Numbered from the stretch's first letter, positions 40,853 through 50,494 are shown. The stretch: DNA of 64,000 nt from G965261775 sp965261775 (GCA_965261775.1 OZ253477.1:992001-1056000), one strand, 5' to 3'. The notes: a model not told the origin generated them from the letters alone. Program-made: numbers and translations.

Positions 40853-43219
40853 TTAGGCATCACCCTGTCCCTGTTTTTTACTTGCCAAAATAAATCCGGG
40901 GCGAAACGTCATAATCCAGGCCGGTATCAAAAAAATCGCGGCCACGGCATTCAAAACCAACATCACGATCAGTAACAATGCCGCATCCGCCTGAAAGCGC
41001 ATGGTGGAAATAAACACCCACATCACCACACCGCAAATTAACGAAATCGCCGTGAACCCTATCGCCACGCCGGTGGTATTAATCGCCTCTTTGATAGCCA
41101 GACCGAGATCACCCACCCGCGCCATTTCCATGCGTATTCTATCCATGATATAGATTGAATAATCAATTCCTATGCCTATCCCTACCGCGATAATCGGGAC
41201 AGTATTGACATTAATGCCGATGCCCGATATGCCCATATAGGCATAGGTCAGCGTTGTCGCAAACGACATGGCCAGCAACATCAGCCAACCGGCATGCAAT
41301 GACCAGTAAAACAGAGTAACGCAAATCAGGATCAACAGGAAAACCAGCGGGATAACAATAATATTGGTTTTATAGGCGGCTTCATTTATGGCTGCCGTCA
41401 CCCCGATCACCCCGCCCGCCAGTTTCAATGAGAATCCTTCAATATCAGCGGCATCCGACTGTTCCCATTCCTTGACCATGTGTATTGCGCGCCGAATCGT
41501 TTCACCTTTATGATCTTTATAATAAAAAACCATATTGGCATTCTGCTCATCAACATCAATAAACTCCAGTAAGGAGCCGGCAACGGGGCTTGACATCATA
41601 TAGGTGAACATCAAACCGCCCACTTCGCCAGCCTCTACCGGATAGGCCAGCCATCTAGGATCCTCCCCGTGAATCTTGCGCCGCACCTGTTTCACCAGAT
41701 TGGGTAGTCCTTTGGCACCGCCCAGTTCGGGGTCAAGCAACATGTGGTCCTGAAAATCGCTCAATGCCCTGATGACCTCGGGGTTTTTAAGTCCGGCCTT
41801 TTTTTCAGTATGGCCAACAATGTACAGTTCTTCCGAACCCGGAAATGACTCGTTAATCGCTTTTGATGAAACATTGTAGTCATGGTCGGGATATAACAGG
41901 GGAGAACCGGGTTCAGCCTCCCCGATTTGTACCCAGGAACTGAAATACCCCCCCACGCCATACAAAATCACGGCGACAAATAACGTCATCCTCGTCCCTT
42001 TGGCGGTGCCGGCAATCCTGAGAATATTTGGAAGTACTTTTTGAAAAACATTGGCGCCGACCCTGGTCTTGTGCGGAACAGGCAACAACTCCAGCAATAG
42101 GGGAACCAGGATCAGCACAGTGAACAGCACACTGACCGCCCACAGGGACGCATAGACAGCCAGCTTGTCATTAATCGGCACCGATCCCAACGCAATCAGC
42201 AATAATCCGATGGCATCGGAAATGACTCCCAGTGAACCGGGTCTGAACAGGCTTTCAAATGTTTTCCTGGCCGCCTTCTGTTTGTCTTTCGCGCCCTCCA
42301 GTTCCCGATAGAACCGCTCCACCAGTTGAATACTGTGAGACATCGCGCGCGCGGAAATGAGAAAAGGCACCACCATCATCAACGGATCAAGGTTATAACC
42401 GAGCAGGGATAATATGCCCAGCCCCCAGATTGTGGTCAGAACAATGCCCAGACTGGGTAATAACACACCATAAAGACGGCGAAAGTAGACCACCAGCAAA
42501 AGCAGCATGATGGCGACGGTATAGAGAAAAATTTGCAGTATTTCCCCGACATAGTGCGACACCCAGCCGACCAGAACAGGCTGCCCGGTAGCGAATATTT
42601 CAATCCCCTCTATGGTTTCATTTTCTCTGATCGCCTCTAATTCATCGAATACGGCGTTGTAATTCAACTCACCTTCATTCAAGGTGCCGCGGATTAAAGC
42701 CGCGCTCAGATCGGGCGAGACATAAAGGCCATAGACACGGGGGTCGGCAATCACCACGTTCTGCATTTCCTGCAGTTCTTCCCGACTGTAACCCTCCTTT
42801 TTCAGAGCGTCAAAATAAGGCGCAGATTTGACAGTGCCAAACTCGTTTAACCATATTCTCCGGGTGGTTCTATGCGTCAGACTGGTCACCAGGTTGTGAT
42901 TGATCCCGGTCAGTTCATCCACCTTCTGGGTAATACGATGAATACGCATCAGCGTTTCGTTGGTAAAGATGGTACCGTCTTTTACCTTCACCGCGACGAT
43001 AACGTTATTGGCGCCGCCAAAAGTATCGCGAATAAGATTATGCGTCTGAATGTACGGATGTTCCTGCGGTAAAAGATCGGCAAAATCGGATACCATCCTC
43101 ACCCCGGGGATTTGAAAAGCCCAAAAGACGGTCGCGGAAAAGATCAGGGCGACAATAATTTTGGGGTAGCCAAATACAATCCTGTCGATTTGTCTAAGTG
43201 ACTGTATGAACTGGTTCAT
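40853..43219 (-). CDS. RND-superfamily (MMPL/sterol-sensing-like) membrane transporter
   Basis: The 788-residue protein has an N-terminal helix (PKIIVALIFSATVFWAFQIPG), a large periplasmic loop (residues 40-220), a helix bundle near 225-400, a second loop near 430-610 and a final bundle near 630-780. DLLPQEHPYIQTHNLIRDTFGGANNVIVAV is typical of the exporter group that is co-inherited with DUF1302 and DUF1329 genes. The charged segment ISLICGVVMWVFISTMRFQADAALLL lies in the last bundle. It is separated by one base from the YCF48 gene. Transport of hydrophobic substrates or lipids across the periplasm is inferred. Confidence 0.83.
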   Translation of the reverse strand: MNQFIQSLRQIDRIVFGYPKIIVALIFSATVFWAFQIPGVRMVSDFADLLPQEHPYIQTHNLIRDTFGGANNVIVAVKVKDGTIFTNETLMRIHRITQKVDELTGINHNLVTSLTHRTTRRIWLNEFGTVKSAPYFDALKKEGYSREELQEMQNVVIADPRVYGLYVSPDLSAALIRGTLNEGELNYNAVFDELEAIRENETIEGIEIFATGQPVLVGWVSHYVGEILQIFLYTVAIMLLLLVVYFRRLYGVLLPSLGIVLTTIWGLGILSLLGYNLDPLMMVVPFLISARAMSHSIQLVERFYRELEGAKDKQKAARKTFESLFRPGSLGVISDAIGLLLIALGSVPINDKLAVYASLWAVSVLFTVLILVPLLLELLPVPHKTRVGANVFQKVLPNILRIAGTAKGTRMTLFVAVILYGVGGYFSSWVQIGEAEPGSPLLYPDHDYNVSSKAINESFPGSEELYIVGHTEKKAGLKNPEVIRALSDFQDHMLLDPELGGAKGLPNLVKQVRRKIHGEDPRWLAYPVEAGEVGGLMFTYMMSSPVAGSLLEFIDVDEQNANMVFYYKDHKGETIRRAIHMVKEWEQSDAADIEGFSLKLAGGVIGVTAAINEAAYKTNIIVIPLVFLLILICVTLFYWSLHAGWLMLLAMSFATTLTYAYMGISGIGINVNTVPIIAVGIGIGIDYSIYIMDRIRMEMARVGDLGLAIKEAINTTGVAIGFTAISLICGVVMWVFISTMRFQADAALLLIVMLVLNAVAAIFLIPAWIMTFRPGFILASKKQGQGDA

Positions 43220-43220
43220 A

Positions 43221-44246
43221 TCAATTCATGCCAGCGCCTGCGAGATCAATATCATCCAGATCAATGACATTCAAAGCCCCCGCGCCGCCAGCGACAATAA
43301 TTCCAGAATCGCCCGATGGATGAATGACACGGAAAAAGAAACGGGACTTGACAGGTATCTCAAGCAGTTCCCAGTCAGTCGCTTGATCCCGGCCTGTTTT
43401 TCTCTGCACAACAGTACCATAGTCACCAACAGCAACAACGGTACCGTCTACTACCGAGACATCAAATAATGGCGCATTGATATGTGTTTTTTCCCGTTGC
43501 CACGTCACTCCCCCGTCAAGCGTGGCATAAATCGTACCGTTTAGACCCACGACCCAACCTTGTTGAAGGTCTTGAAATACGCCCGATAACGGGAAAAATT
43601 CATTGGGGATCGGGCCGCTGAATTCCCAGCTTGCTCCGCCGTCTTTTGTACTGAGCACTGTTCCAAACTCACCCGTTATAATGCCATTTTGCCCGTCTAT
43701 AAACTGCACAGTGCTCAAAATGATATCCTCACCGAGTGAATGGTCATCCCAGGTTTTACCTGAATCCGGACTTGACAGGATCATGCTGAAACTGCCCACT
43801 ACCCAGATAACCCCCTGTTGATCACAGGCAACCGCCTGGGGAATTTCAGATGTGCCGGGATCATGCATTTTCCATGTGCGCCCGTGGTCTCCCGAAGTCC
43901 ATACATCGCCTTCCATCGTTACCGCCACCAGTAACCCTTGCGGGCAATTTGCGATATCGATAAACGTCGGGTTGCCTTCTACCTGACGACGTTGCCAATT
44001 CTCCGTGCCCGCTGTTGCGGTGATAACCACCCCTTTGAACCCGACCACGATTGATTCTACGCCGGAGTTTGTGACCGCCATAAAGACATCCGTTCTGCGA
44101 ATCGGTGCGCTCCGGCTCGCTTCAACCCCCGTCAAATCCAAAGGCGCCTCACAGGCGGACAGCAGAAATACCGTGATGAGCAGAAAGGAAAAGCCGACGC
44201 GACCGGGCACAAGCGCATATTTTTTATATCTTTTAAAAGACAACAT
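43221..44246 (-). CDS. YCF48/BNR-like beta-propeller lipoprotein
   Basis: The start at 44246 (MLSFKRYKKYALVPGRVGFSFLL) has CAGGGG upstream; a longer frame begins at 44288. The signal ends in a lipobox VFLLSACEAP. The mature protein is a series of sialidase-type (Asp-box) repeats: TSGDHGRTWKMHD, SSPDSGKTWDDHS, STKDGGASWEFSG and ATLDGGVTWQREK, which build a propeller as in the photosystem II assembly factor YCF48. In RND-DUF1302-DUF1329 clusters this protein is a regular companion, probably a periplasmic adaptor. The function is not established. Confidence 0.8.
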   Translation of the reverse strand: MLSFKRYKKYALVPGRVGFSFLLITVFLLSACEAPLDLTGVEASRSAPIRRTDVFMAVTNSGVESIVVGFKGVVITATAGTENWQRRQVEGNPTFIDIANCPQGLLVAVTMEGDVWTSGDHGRTWKMHDPGTSEIPQAVACDQQGVIWVVGSFSMILSSPDSGKTWDDHSLGEDIILSTVQFIDGQNGIITGEFGTVLSTKDGGASWEFSGPIPNEFFPLSGVFQDLQQGWVVGLNGTIYATLDGGVTWQREKTHINAPLFDVSVVDGTVVAVGDYGTVVQRKTGRDQATDWELLEIPVKSRFFFRVIHPSGDSGIIVAGGAGALNVIDLDDIDLAGAGMN

Positions 44247-44318
44247 TTTAATCCCCTGCGTGCCTGCCCTTTTGTTTCCGGCAGACACGCGGGGAACCCG
44301 GTAATTACCCGTATCGTA

Positions 44319-45629
44319 TCAGCGACCGCTCTTACGCAAATTCTGAACGGTAAATTTGTCTGTGGGATTCATTGCCGGGTCTATCTGTCCCTTAAATTGC
44401 CCGGTCGTACAATGATTTGCCTGCACATCTATCATGCCGAAGCTGTCGTCAATAGAGACGCCCGAACCTTTGTTTTTGGGCAAATGATGGTCCGGATGGG
44501 CCTGCCCGATAAACCATGACTTCCAATATTTACCCGCCCGGTCATAGATGATGGTGCGTGGCAGGGTAAACGTCTGTGCGTCAACATAATGCACGCGTTT
44601 ACTGATGGGATGGTTTTCGTCCACCGGTTCGGCCTCCAATATATACGCTTTTCTGACCTGAAAGCTGATCTTGGGGAAACAATTCCCTTTTCCGTGAAAA
44701 TCAACAAACCGGTACCCTTCCGGGTCGGAAAATTCCGCGGTCAGCTCCTGCTCATTATGATTATAGAAAGGCAACAATACAAAGCGGGTGCCTTTATAAG
44801 TCCATTTCATATCGGAGATACGTCCGTTATACCCTTCAAAATCCTCAATCATAAGGTCTGTTCCGAGAAATGAATCCGTAATCTGTCCAGTGGCAAGCCT
44901 TCGAACACGTCGTTGAAACCCCAGATAAAGCCAGGCATTGTCACGCTTTAAATCATCCTCATAGCGATGAATAAGAAGCTGTGTGTTTTTTACATCGAAC
45001 GGTTCCACTACCTGTACATAGATGGATCGAAACAACTCCGACGGGTTGGGGAGAACCTCCGGTAACGGTTCCTGATTCACGCGATGCTTCCAGTTCAGGA
45101 AGTTAAAGTTGAACTTTATTTCGCGCTCAAGCTTGCCTGATTTCATATTCTTGAAACGCCAGTAGAACGGAGAAATAGCCGCATTATCTCCCCAGTTGTA
45201 ACCGTACTTGTAATTCCAGGCCAGTTTCTCGCCGGCCTTGGGATCATTAATATCCGGTTCCTTGACAAACGGACGGCCGGCGATAAAACCGTTTATCTCG
45301 CCGGGTTTGTCGCCAAGGCTGGTTTTATTCAGATTATCTCTTGTCGCCCGAATATAGCCTTCGTGCAAGATGAAGTCCGTCGTTTCACCAACAGTGATTT
45401 CAACCCAGCCATCCTTGATATGTTGATATAATTCCTGGTCCAGAACCTCCCGGGCCTGATCCACATTGGACGCGGTAATGACCATCCCCGGGCTAACCCC
45501 TTCAACCTGGGGAAATCCGCCCTGATACGGCCTGAAAGACTGTTCGACATCTTCCAGCGTATCTTCCGCATACACGCCATGAAACGCGATGCCGCCAAGC
45601 AGACATAACAGAAATGTTTGTTTAATCAT
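44319..45629 (-). CDS. DUF1329 outer-membrane/periplasmic protein
   Basis: The ATG at 45629 (MIKQTFLLCLLGGIAFHGVYAED) follows GGGGTG and opens a signal peptide, giving 436 residues; a start 18 bases upstream is in frame. The body contains ITASNVDQAREVLDQELYQHI and YDRAGKYWKSWFIGQAHPDH, features of DUF1329, a LolB-like/beta-sandwich family found with DUF1302 in operons for hydrophobic compound use. No catalytic motif is apparent. It lies between the DUF1302 and YCF48 genes, in the same direction. Confidence 0.82.
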   Translation of the reverse strand: MIKQTFLLCLLGGIAFHGVYAEDTLEDVEQSFRPYQGGFPQVEGVSPGMVITASNVDQAREVLDQELYQHIKDGWVEITVGETTDFILHEGYIRATRDNLNKTSLGDKPGEINGFIAGRPFVKEPDINDPKAGEKLAWNYKYGYNWGDNAAISPFYWRFKNMKSGKLEREIKFNFNFLNWKHRVNQEPLPEVLPNPSELFRSIYVQVVEPFDVKNTQLLIHRYEDDLKRDNAWLYLGFQRRVRRLATGQITDSFLGTDLMIEDFEGYNGRISDMKWTYKGTRFVLLPFYNHNEQELTAEFSDPEGYRFVDFHGKGNCFPKISFQVRKAYILEAEPVDENHPISKRVHYVDAQTFTLPRTIIYDRAGKYWKSWFIGQAHPDHHLPKNKGSGVSIDDSFGMIDVQANHCTTGQFKGQIDPAMNPTDKFTVQNLRKSGR

Positions 45630-45707
45630 TATATTCACCCCATTCATTTTTTATGTAATGTGTAATGCCGTTTTCGTCTATAACTCATGAAAAGTGCAAC
45701 AGATTGA

Positions 45708-47573
45708 TCAGAAGCGGAAACGAAGCGTAATGAATATTTCATCTTCATTGTGCGCCATGCCGATAGGCCCTGATCGGAAACGGCCCAGTGGTTCAACGCC
45801 GCGCAGGGTACCATTACTGCGGGCCACCCCAGTCGGACCTAGGCCGAATGGATCTGCGGTACGGTTGTCGTCAAACTCTTCGGTGCCGCCGAATTTGACA
45901 TTGAAACCGAACTGCAGACGCCAGTTATCGCTGATCAGCCAGTCGATCGAAGGCTGGACGGCCACCGCCTGTGCACGGAAATCGTAGGCGGTGATTATCT
46001 GCGGGTTTAACTGATCGTTTTTATAGAACCCCTGAAGCAGCAGGGTGGCGATCCAGCTGTCTTCATAGTCGGGAATGCCGACGCCGTCGTCCCTGAGTTC
46101 ATGGTCAAGGAGATGCTGACCGAACAGTTGACCGGAAATCAGCCAGGCCCGGTTTTTATTCAGGAAGGGAATAAAGGTCGGTCGGTCCCAGCCGATCACA
46201 TAGCGCACCACATCCGATTCCGAATACAGATCCGGTCGCAGGGTATTGGCGAATTCCTCGCCGGTCGTCCAGACCGCCTCAATACGGAAGGCCGATTTGA
46301 TCTTGTCCACATAGAAATCAGCGGAACCCCCGATCAAGGTGATCCGCGGAAAGTCAATATCAAACGCGATGAGATAATCATAATCTTCTACCATACCCCC
46401 AAATGTCGATGGAATATCGCCGCGCAACACCGGGAAGTGCGAGGTATAACGCAGGGCGTTCAGCGAGAAGCCGACACCCTGATAGACCCCTTCAAGGCGC
46501 GCACCGAAATCCGTCCGACCCGGCGACCAGTTTGGCAGGTTGGCCTGCCGGATACCAATGACCCCGGGGCCAAAATTAACAGGAACCAACAAGCCACCTG
46601 GAAGGGAAAAATTCCCGACCGTGCAACCATTGTCCCAGCAATTATTCATCGCGCGGAAAAAGGAACCGGCGTCTATGATGGCGTTTGGCGTGCCGCCCTG
46701 CCCCAGATGATTCGGGCGGAACTGTTCAAATTTCCACAGTAACTGAAAATTCAGGTCGTCAAATATATCGGTCGCCCCCCATTGATATTCCGTCGTGACA
46801 ATCCCCATGGGGATGCGGATATCTTCCAGTTCGTCATAAATATTATTGCGGGAAAAATCCACCGGATTGATCACATCCAGCACCCGAAACAGGTCCGTGC
46901 GCCCCCAGACGACCTGTTGCCGACCGAGCGATACATTGATCCGGTCCCCGTTCGCCAGCGGGATATCGCCACTGAAATAGGCCTCGCGTATGAAATCCAG
47001 ACGGTTGTTGAATTCGGGGTGCCTCAGATCACTTTCATTCGCATCCAGATAACCGTCAATGCAGCCGCGGGAATCCACGTTACAGGGACGCACCGGCACG
47101 GCAAGTTGTACCCCGCCAGCGCCATGAATATCGGAACCGAGGATTTTCAATCCTTCATTGACCCTGCCTGCGTCAGTGACCGTGCCCAGAAGAGGGGGAC
47201 CAGGAGGGCCAGGATTCATACCTGCCCCGGGAGCCACTCCGTCTATACTGACAGCCCCTCCAGCCCTATCGCCAAAGTCCTCATCATTCACTTCATAGAC
47301 GGCATCCCATGTGCCACGAAAGGTCCCGTTGAAAGAAAAATTTTCGAAAATCCCGACCTGACCGAAATTCCGGCCCACTTCCACCTGTGCGGTATTTCTG
47401 ATTTTCGAAAGGCCAACACCGCGTCTATGACGGGTCTGGTCTTCAATATAACCGTTCACATCCCAGCCACTGTCGGCATATACCTCTGACAGACTGACCG
47501 GAGATAGCGCGATGATTGCAACAAACAAACCAGAGTTTACAAGACAAAACGTTTTTAACAGCCTGGGTTTCAT
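45708..47573 (-). CDS. DUF1302 outer-membrane protein
   Basis: The 621-residue product has a signal peptide (FVAIIALSPVSLSEVYA). A long beta-rich body with alternating aromatic residues ends in phenylalanine (EIFITLRFRF), the C-terminal signature of outer-membrane barrels. Recognisable DUF1302 features are EAYFSGDIPLANGDRINVSLGRQQVVWGRTDLFRVLDVINPVDFSRN and SFFRAMNNCWDN. It may act as a substrate channel. It follows dmpB after 175 bases containing a second copy of the CGATATTTT operator pair, so it likely has its own promoter. Confidence 0.85.
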   Translation of the reverse strand: MKPRLLKTFCLVNSGLFVAIIALSPVSLSEVYADSGWDVNGYIEDQTRHRRGVGLSKIRNTAQVEVGRNFGQVGIFENFSFNGTFRGTWDAVYEVNDEDFGDRAGGAVSIDGVAPGAGMNPGPPGPPLLGTVTDAGRVNEGLKILGSDIHGAGGVQLAVPVRPCNVDSRGCIDGYLDANESDLRHPEFNNRLDFIREAYFSGDIPLANGDRINVSLGRQQVVWGRTDLFRVLDVINPVDFSRNNIYDELEDIRIPMGIVTTEYQWGATDIFDDLNFQLLWKFEQFRPNHLGQGGTPNAIIDAGSFFRAMNNCWDNGCTVGNFSLPGGLLVPVNFGPGVIGIRQANLPNWSPGRTDFGARLEGVYQGVGFSLNALRYTSHFPVLRGDIPSTFGGMVEDYDYLIAFDIDFPRITLIGGSADFYVDKIKSAFRIEAVWTTGEEFANTLRPDLYSESDVVRYVIGWDRPTFIPFLNKNRAWLISGQLFGQHLLDHELRDDGVGIPDYEDSWIATLLLQGFYKNDQLNPQIITAYDFRAQAVAVQPSIDWLISDNWRLQFGFNVKFGGTEEFDDNRTADPFGLGPTGVARSNGTLRGVEPLGRFRSGPIGMAHNEDEIFITLRFRF

Positions 47574-47668
47574 TAGTCTTCCCCTATATCCAAATTAAGT
47601 AATACATGCCTCACTTTCATTCCAGCAAATGAAATACTGATAATCGTTGTAAGCAGATTTAATTATAT

Positions 47669-47696
47669 TGATATTTTATAATAATATCGATATTTT
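47669..47696. promoter_or_regulatory. Operator-like repeats upstream of the DUF1302 operon
   Basis: TGATATTTT at 47669-47677 and CGATATTTT at 47688-47696 are 19 bases apart. The second lies in a perfect 12-base palindrome AATATCGATATT (47683-47694). The arrangement mirrors the site upstream of the HbpS-dmpC operon. The rest of 47574-47748 contains no gene. Confidence 0.5.
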
Positions 47697-47748
47697 GCCT
47701 GTTTTTTTTCGGGACGTCACATAACTGAAAAATTCTGCCCTGCCCGAA

Positions 47749-48669
47749 TTATGTCACCACGGTTAAAAAACGTTCATTAAGTTTTTGATCGTGATAGAAA
47801 ATCGCCCCGCCCAACTCATCAGCAGTCCATGTAATAGGCTCATGGTCGGGGTACCAGGTATAGTCACCACAAAAGACTTCGTTGCGATTACCCGACGGAT
47901 CAAAAAAATAAATGGTACGCCCGCGGGTAATACCATGGCGCGTCGGACCGATGTCAATTGGAATCTTGTAACGCCCCATGATGTCGGCGGCATTCAGGAC
48001 TTCTTCCCAACTGCCCAGCAAAAAGGACGCATGATGAAATTTGCCCGGTTCGGGATTACGCACGATGGCGAGATCATGCGCCTTCATGCCACACGTTAAA
48101 AAAGAGCCGATTTGAAGATCGCCGTCGTAGACCTTTTCGGCCTGATTAAAATCCAGCACTTCGGTAAATAGTTTGACCGTGCCGTCAAGATCATCGCCAT
48201 ACAATAAACAGTGGTCAAAACGCTGCGCCTTCATGCCGGCCAGATTTTCCGGAAACGGATGCGGATTTATGCGTCCCATCTCGGTACCCTTCACCTCCTT
48301 TTCCGCATAAAGTTCGAAGACATGTCCGGTCGGGGAGTCAAAACGCACCCTTTCACCGCAATGATTCAATTCCCCTGCGGCAATGCGTTCGACCTTGCAA
48401 CCGAATGCCTTCAATCCGGATTCAAGATCGTTCAGAGTCTCGGGGCTGTCGACTTTAAACCCCATATAATCCATGCCGGGCACATCCGCTTCGCGCAGTA
48501 TCACTGAAAACCAGTCCTGTTCATCCCAGCCTTTCAGATATACCCGTCCCTGACCATCGCGGTCCACTTCAAGCAGACCCAGCCTGTCCCGATAGTGTGT
48601 CAGACCTTCTTCAAGGTCCAGTAAACGTATGCTTACATGCCCCGGTCGTAATACCCCTCGCATTGCCAT
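47749..48669 (-). CDS. dmpB: Catechol 2,3-dioxygenase
   Basis: The ATG at 48669 (MAMRGVLRPGHVSIRLLDLEEGL) follows a near-perfect GGAGGTGATC site, giving 306 residues. This extradiol, two-domain vicinal-oxygen-chelate enzyme cleaves catechol to 2-hydroxymuconic semialdehyde. The Fe(II) ligands are visible: His in AQRFDHCLLYGDDLDG near residue 150, His in GKFHHASFLLGSWEE near 214 and Glu in PSGNRNEVFCGDYTW near 263. It follows the ferredoxin gene by 12 bases, as in dmp/xyl clusters, where that ferredoxin reactivates the iron centre. Confidence 0.95.
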   Translation of the reverse strand: MAMRGVLRPGHVSIRLLDLEEGLTHYRDRLGLLEVDRDGQGRVYLKGWDEQDWFSVILREADVPGMDYMGFKVDSPETLNDLESGLKAFGCKVERIAAGELNHCGERVRFDSPTGHVFELYAEKEVKGTEMGRINPHPFPENLAGMKAQRFDHCLLYGDDLDGTVKLFTEVLDFNQAEKVYDGDLQIGSFLTCGMKAHDLAIVRNPEPGKFHHASFLLGSWEEVLNAADIMGRYKIPIDIGPTRHGITRGRTIYFFDPSGNRNEVFCGDYTWYPDHEPITWTADELGGAIFYHDQKLNERFLTVVT

Positions 48670-48681
48670 CCTGATCACCTC

Positions 48682-49005
48682 CTACACAGATTGAATTTGA
48701 TGTATTGAATTTTTCATTTGCCCGATAACTTCCAGCGTCAGGTCGCTTCCAGGAAAGCAACGACATGCCAGCACAAATCCCTGCCCCTGCTCGTTTTCAC
48801 CGATATGCGCCCGACTCATTTTTTTTGTGGTGTAATGTCCATCCAGTATACGCACCTTGCAAATGCCGCAACCCCCGCCCCGGCAACCCACCGGGATATC
48901 CTGGCGTCCGAGCTTCTCCATGCCGGCCAGCAATGTCTGTTCGTGTGAACAGTCATAGGCGATACCAGCATCCTTCAGCGTAATCCGGTAATGGCTCATC
49001 ATCAT
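48682..49005 (-). CDS. dmpQ: Chloroplast-type [2Fe-2S] ferredoxin (DmpQ/XylT-like)
   Basis: The 107-residue protein carries the plant-type cluster motif GCRGGGCGICKVRILDG near residues 39-55 and the fourth cysteine in FVLACRCFPG near 82. XylT/DmpQ-type ferredoxins reduce oxidised, inactive iron of catechol 2,3-dioxygenase. Position between dmpP and dmpB is exactly that of dmpQ. The start overlaps the dmpP stop by one base. Confidence 0.92.
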   Translation of the reverse strand: MMMSHYRITLKDAGIAYDCSHEQTLLAGMEKLGRQDIPVGCRGGGCGICKVRILDGHYTTKKMSRAHIGENEQGQGFVLACRCFPGSDLTLEVIGQMKNSIHQIQSV

Positions 49006-50072
49006 CAGATATTCCTGAATAAGGGGCTTTTCGATTGAGTTGCCTTGTTTTCATTGGTAAAGAAATTCTCCATATAAATATCTTTTTCAAAGAGCCGCCC
49101 CTGCATCAACGTTGTCACACAAGCATCCACCATCGGTGGCGGGCCGCAGATATAGGCCTTGTGTCCGGCGAATTTCCCGGCAAAATGCGCCCTGGCCGTT
49201 TCGTGGACGAAACCCCTTGCGCCCTGCCAGTCTGATCCGACCGGTTCTTCCGACAAGGTCGGCACATAACTGAAGTTATTGTGCTCCCGGTCCAGTTCTT
49301 CAAATAATGCACGATAGTAGAGTTCCTGTTCCGTTCTCGCGCCGTAGATCAGGGTTATCGGCCTGCTTTCATCCTTTTTTTCCAACAACTCAAGTACCAT
49401 TGATTTCGGGCTTGATAAACCCGAACCTCCGGCAAGGAACAGCATCGGCAGGGCGGCGGACTTACGTACAAAGAAACGCCCGTACGGGCCGGAAAAACCA
49501 AGCTCGTCGCCAACCTTTAAGTCGTGATGGATATAATGCGTGCCCGTACCGCCTTCAATCAGACAGACATTCAACTCAATCAAATTGGGTTCCGAAGGCG
49601 GGTTGGCAATAGAAAAAGCCCTGGGCTGATCCTGTAATCCCGGCAACTTGAGATTAATATACTGACCGGCCTGAAATTCAATACCGGCATTTTCGAGCGC
49701 AAGAAACACACCCTTGATACGAGGCGTAAAGGTTTCAATCCTGGAGACCATACCGACATAATCCCTGACGGGATGGTCTTCGGCATCAACGTCGATATCC
49801 ACATCAACCTCAATCACCAGATCGGACTCCGGCTTCGCGCAACAGGCCAGACATTTGCCTTCATCCCGTTCCATATCCATCAAGGCGAACGGAGACGGGT
49901 CGCCATAATCAACCCTGCCTTCCAGTATATCCACCTTGCAGGTGGCGCATAAACCATGGCCACAGGCATGCGGCAGATAAACGCCCGAACGCAGGGCCGC
50001 ATCAAGAATGGTCTGCCCTTCCTCAACCTCAATTACATCGCCGGTCGGCTCAATGGTTACGGCATGGCTCAT
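49005..50072 (-). CDS. dmpP: Phenol hydroxylase reductase component
   Basis: DmpP passes electrons from NADH to the hydroxylase through FAD and a [2Fe-2S] cluster. The 355 residues show the N-terminal ferredoxin domain HACGHGLCATCKVDILEG with the fourth Cys in KCLACCAKP, then the FAD motif QPRAFSIANPPSE near residue 150 and the NAD-binding LFLAGGSGLSSPKSMVLELL near 214. The C-terminal YICGPPPMVDACVTTL is standard. It follows dmpO and precedes dmpQ in canonical order. It is also a possible electron donor for the nearby dehalogenase, but that is speculation. Confidence 0.95.
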   Translation of the reverse strand: MSHAVTIEPTGDVIEVEEGQTILDAALRSGVYLPHACGHGLCATCKVDILEGRVDYGDPSPFALMDMERDEGKCLACCAKPESDLVIEVDVDIDVDAEDHPVRDYVGMVSRIETFTPRIKGVFLALENAGIEFQAGQYINLKLPGLQDQPRAFSIANPPSEPNLIELNVCLIEGGTGTHYIHHDLKVGDELGFSGPYGRFFVRKSAALPMLFLAGGSGLSSPKSMVLELLEKKDESRPITLIYGARTEQELYYRALFEELDREHNNFSYVPTLSEEPVGSDWQGARGFVHETARAHFAGKFAGHKAYICGPPPMVDACVTTLMQGRLFEKDIYMENFFTNENKATQSKSPLFRNI

Positions 50073-50090
50073 CGCAGTATGACCCCGATA

Positions 50091-50453
50091 CTAGCTCCCG
50101 CTACCCTCAATGCCGTCAAGCCCCGGCGTTTTAAAGCGGATAGAACCCTTATGCACAATGCCGTTTTCCCGGATACCGGCGTTCATATCGGGCGTGAAGG
50201 GTTCATCGTCCCGCAACCATATCACCTCATCCCATTTGATTTTTTCAAAATCCGGATGCTGATCATACGTCAGCGGCATCAGTTGATCAATGATGGCCTG
50301 AAACGGCATATCCTGCGGGACCGGGAAACACATCGGGGCATCAATCATCAAATGCTGATCCCAACCAATATGAATGAGTTGGATACCTTCGGGGTATTTA
50401 TCGATACTGTCCTTATGTTCAAACACATACTCCCCTATTGCTGTAACAGGCAC
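50091..50453 (-). CDS. dmpO: Phenol hydroxylase component DmpO (P4, gamma subunit)
   Basis: The 120-residue product matches the small gamma subunit of multicomponent phenol hydroxylases. It starts MPVTAIGEYVFEHKDSIDKYPEGIQLIHIGWDQHLMIDAPMCFPVPQDMPF and ends VIWLRDDEPFTPDMNAGIRENGIVHKGSIRFKTPG, both family hallmarks. It helps to complete the (alpha-beta-gamma)2 oxygenase together with DmpN and DmpL. It lies between dmpN and dmpP. Confidence 0.93.
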   Translation of the reverse strand: MPVTAIGEYVFEHKDSIDKYPEGIQLIHIGWDQHLMIDAPMCFPVPQDMPFQAIIDQLMPLTYDQHPDFEKIKWDEVIWLRDDEPFTPDMNAGIRENGIVHKGSIRFKTPGLDGIEGSGS

Positions 50454-50494
50454 AGTTTGATCCTCCAGATTATTATCTTAAAAAACGGTCATAC

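Noticed and set aside
24323..44288. Many long frames antisense to the catabolic genes, for example at 25047-25940, 36522-37298 and 46782-47489
   Set aside because: They lie wholly within well-supported genes on the other strand and are histidine/arginine-rich, the usual pattern of antisense shadows in GC-rich coding sequence.
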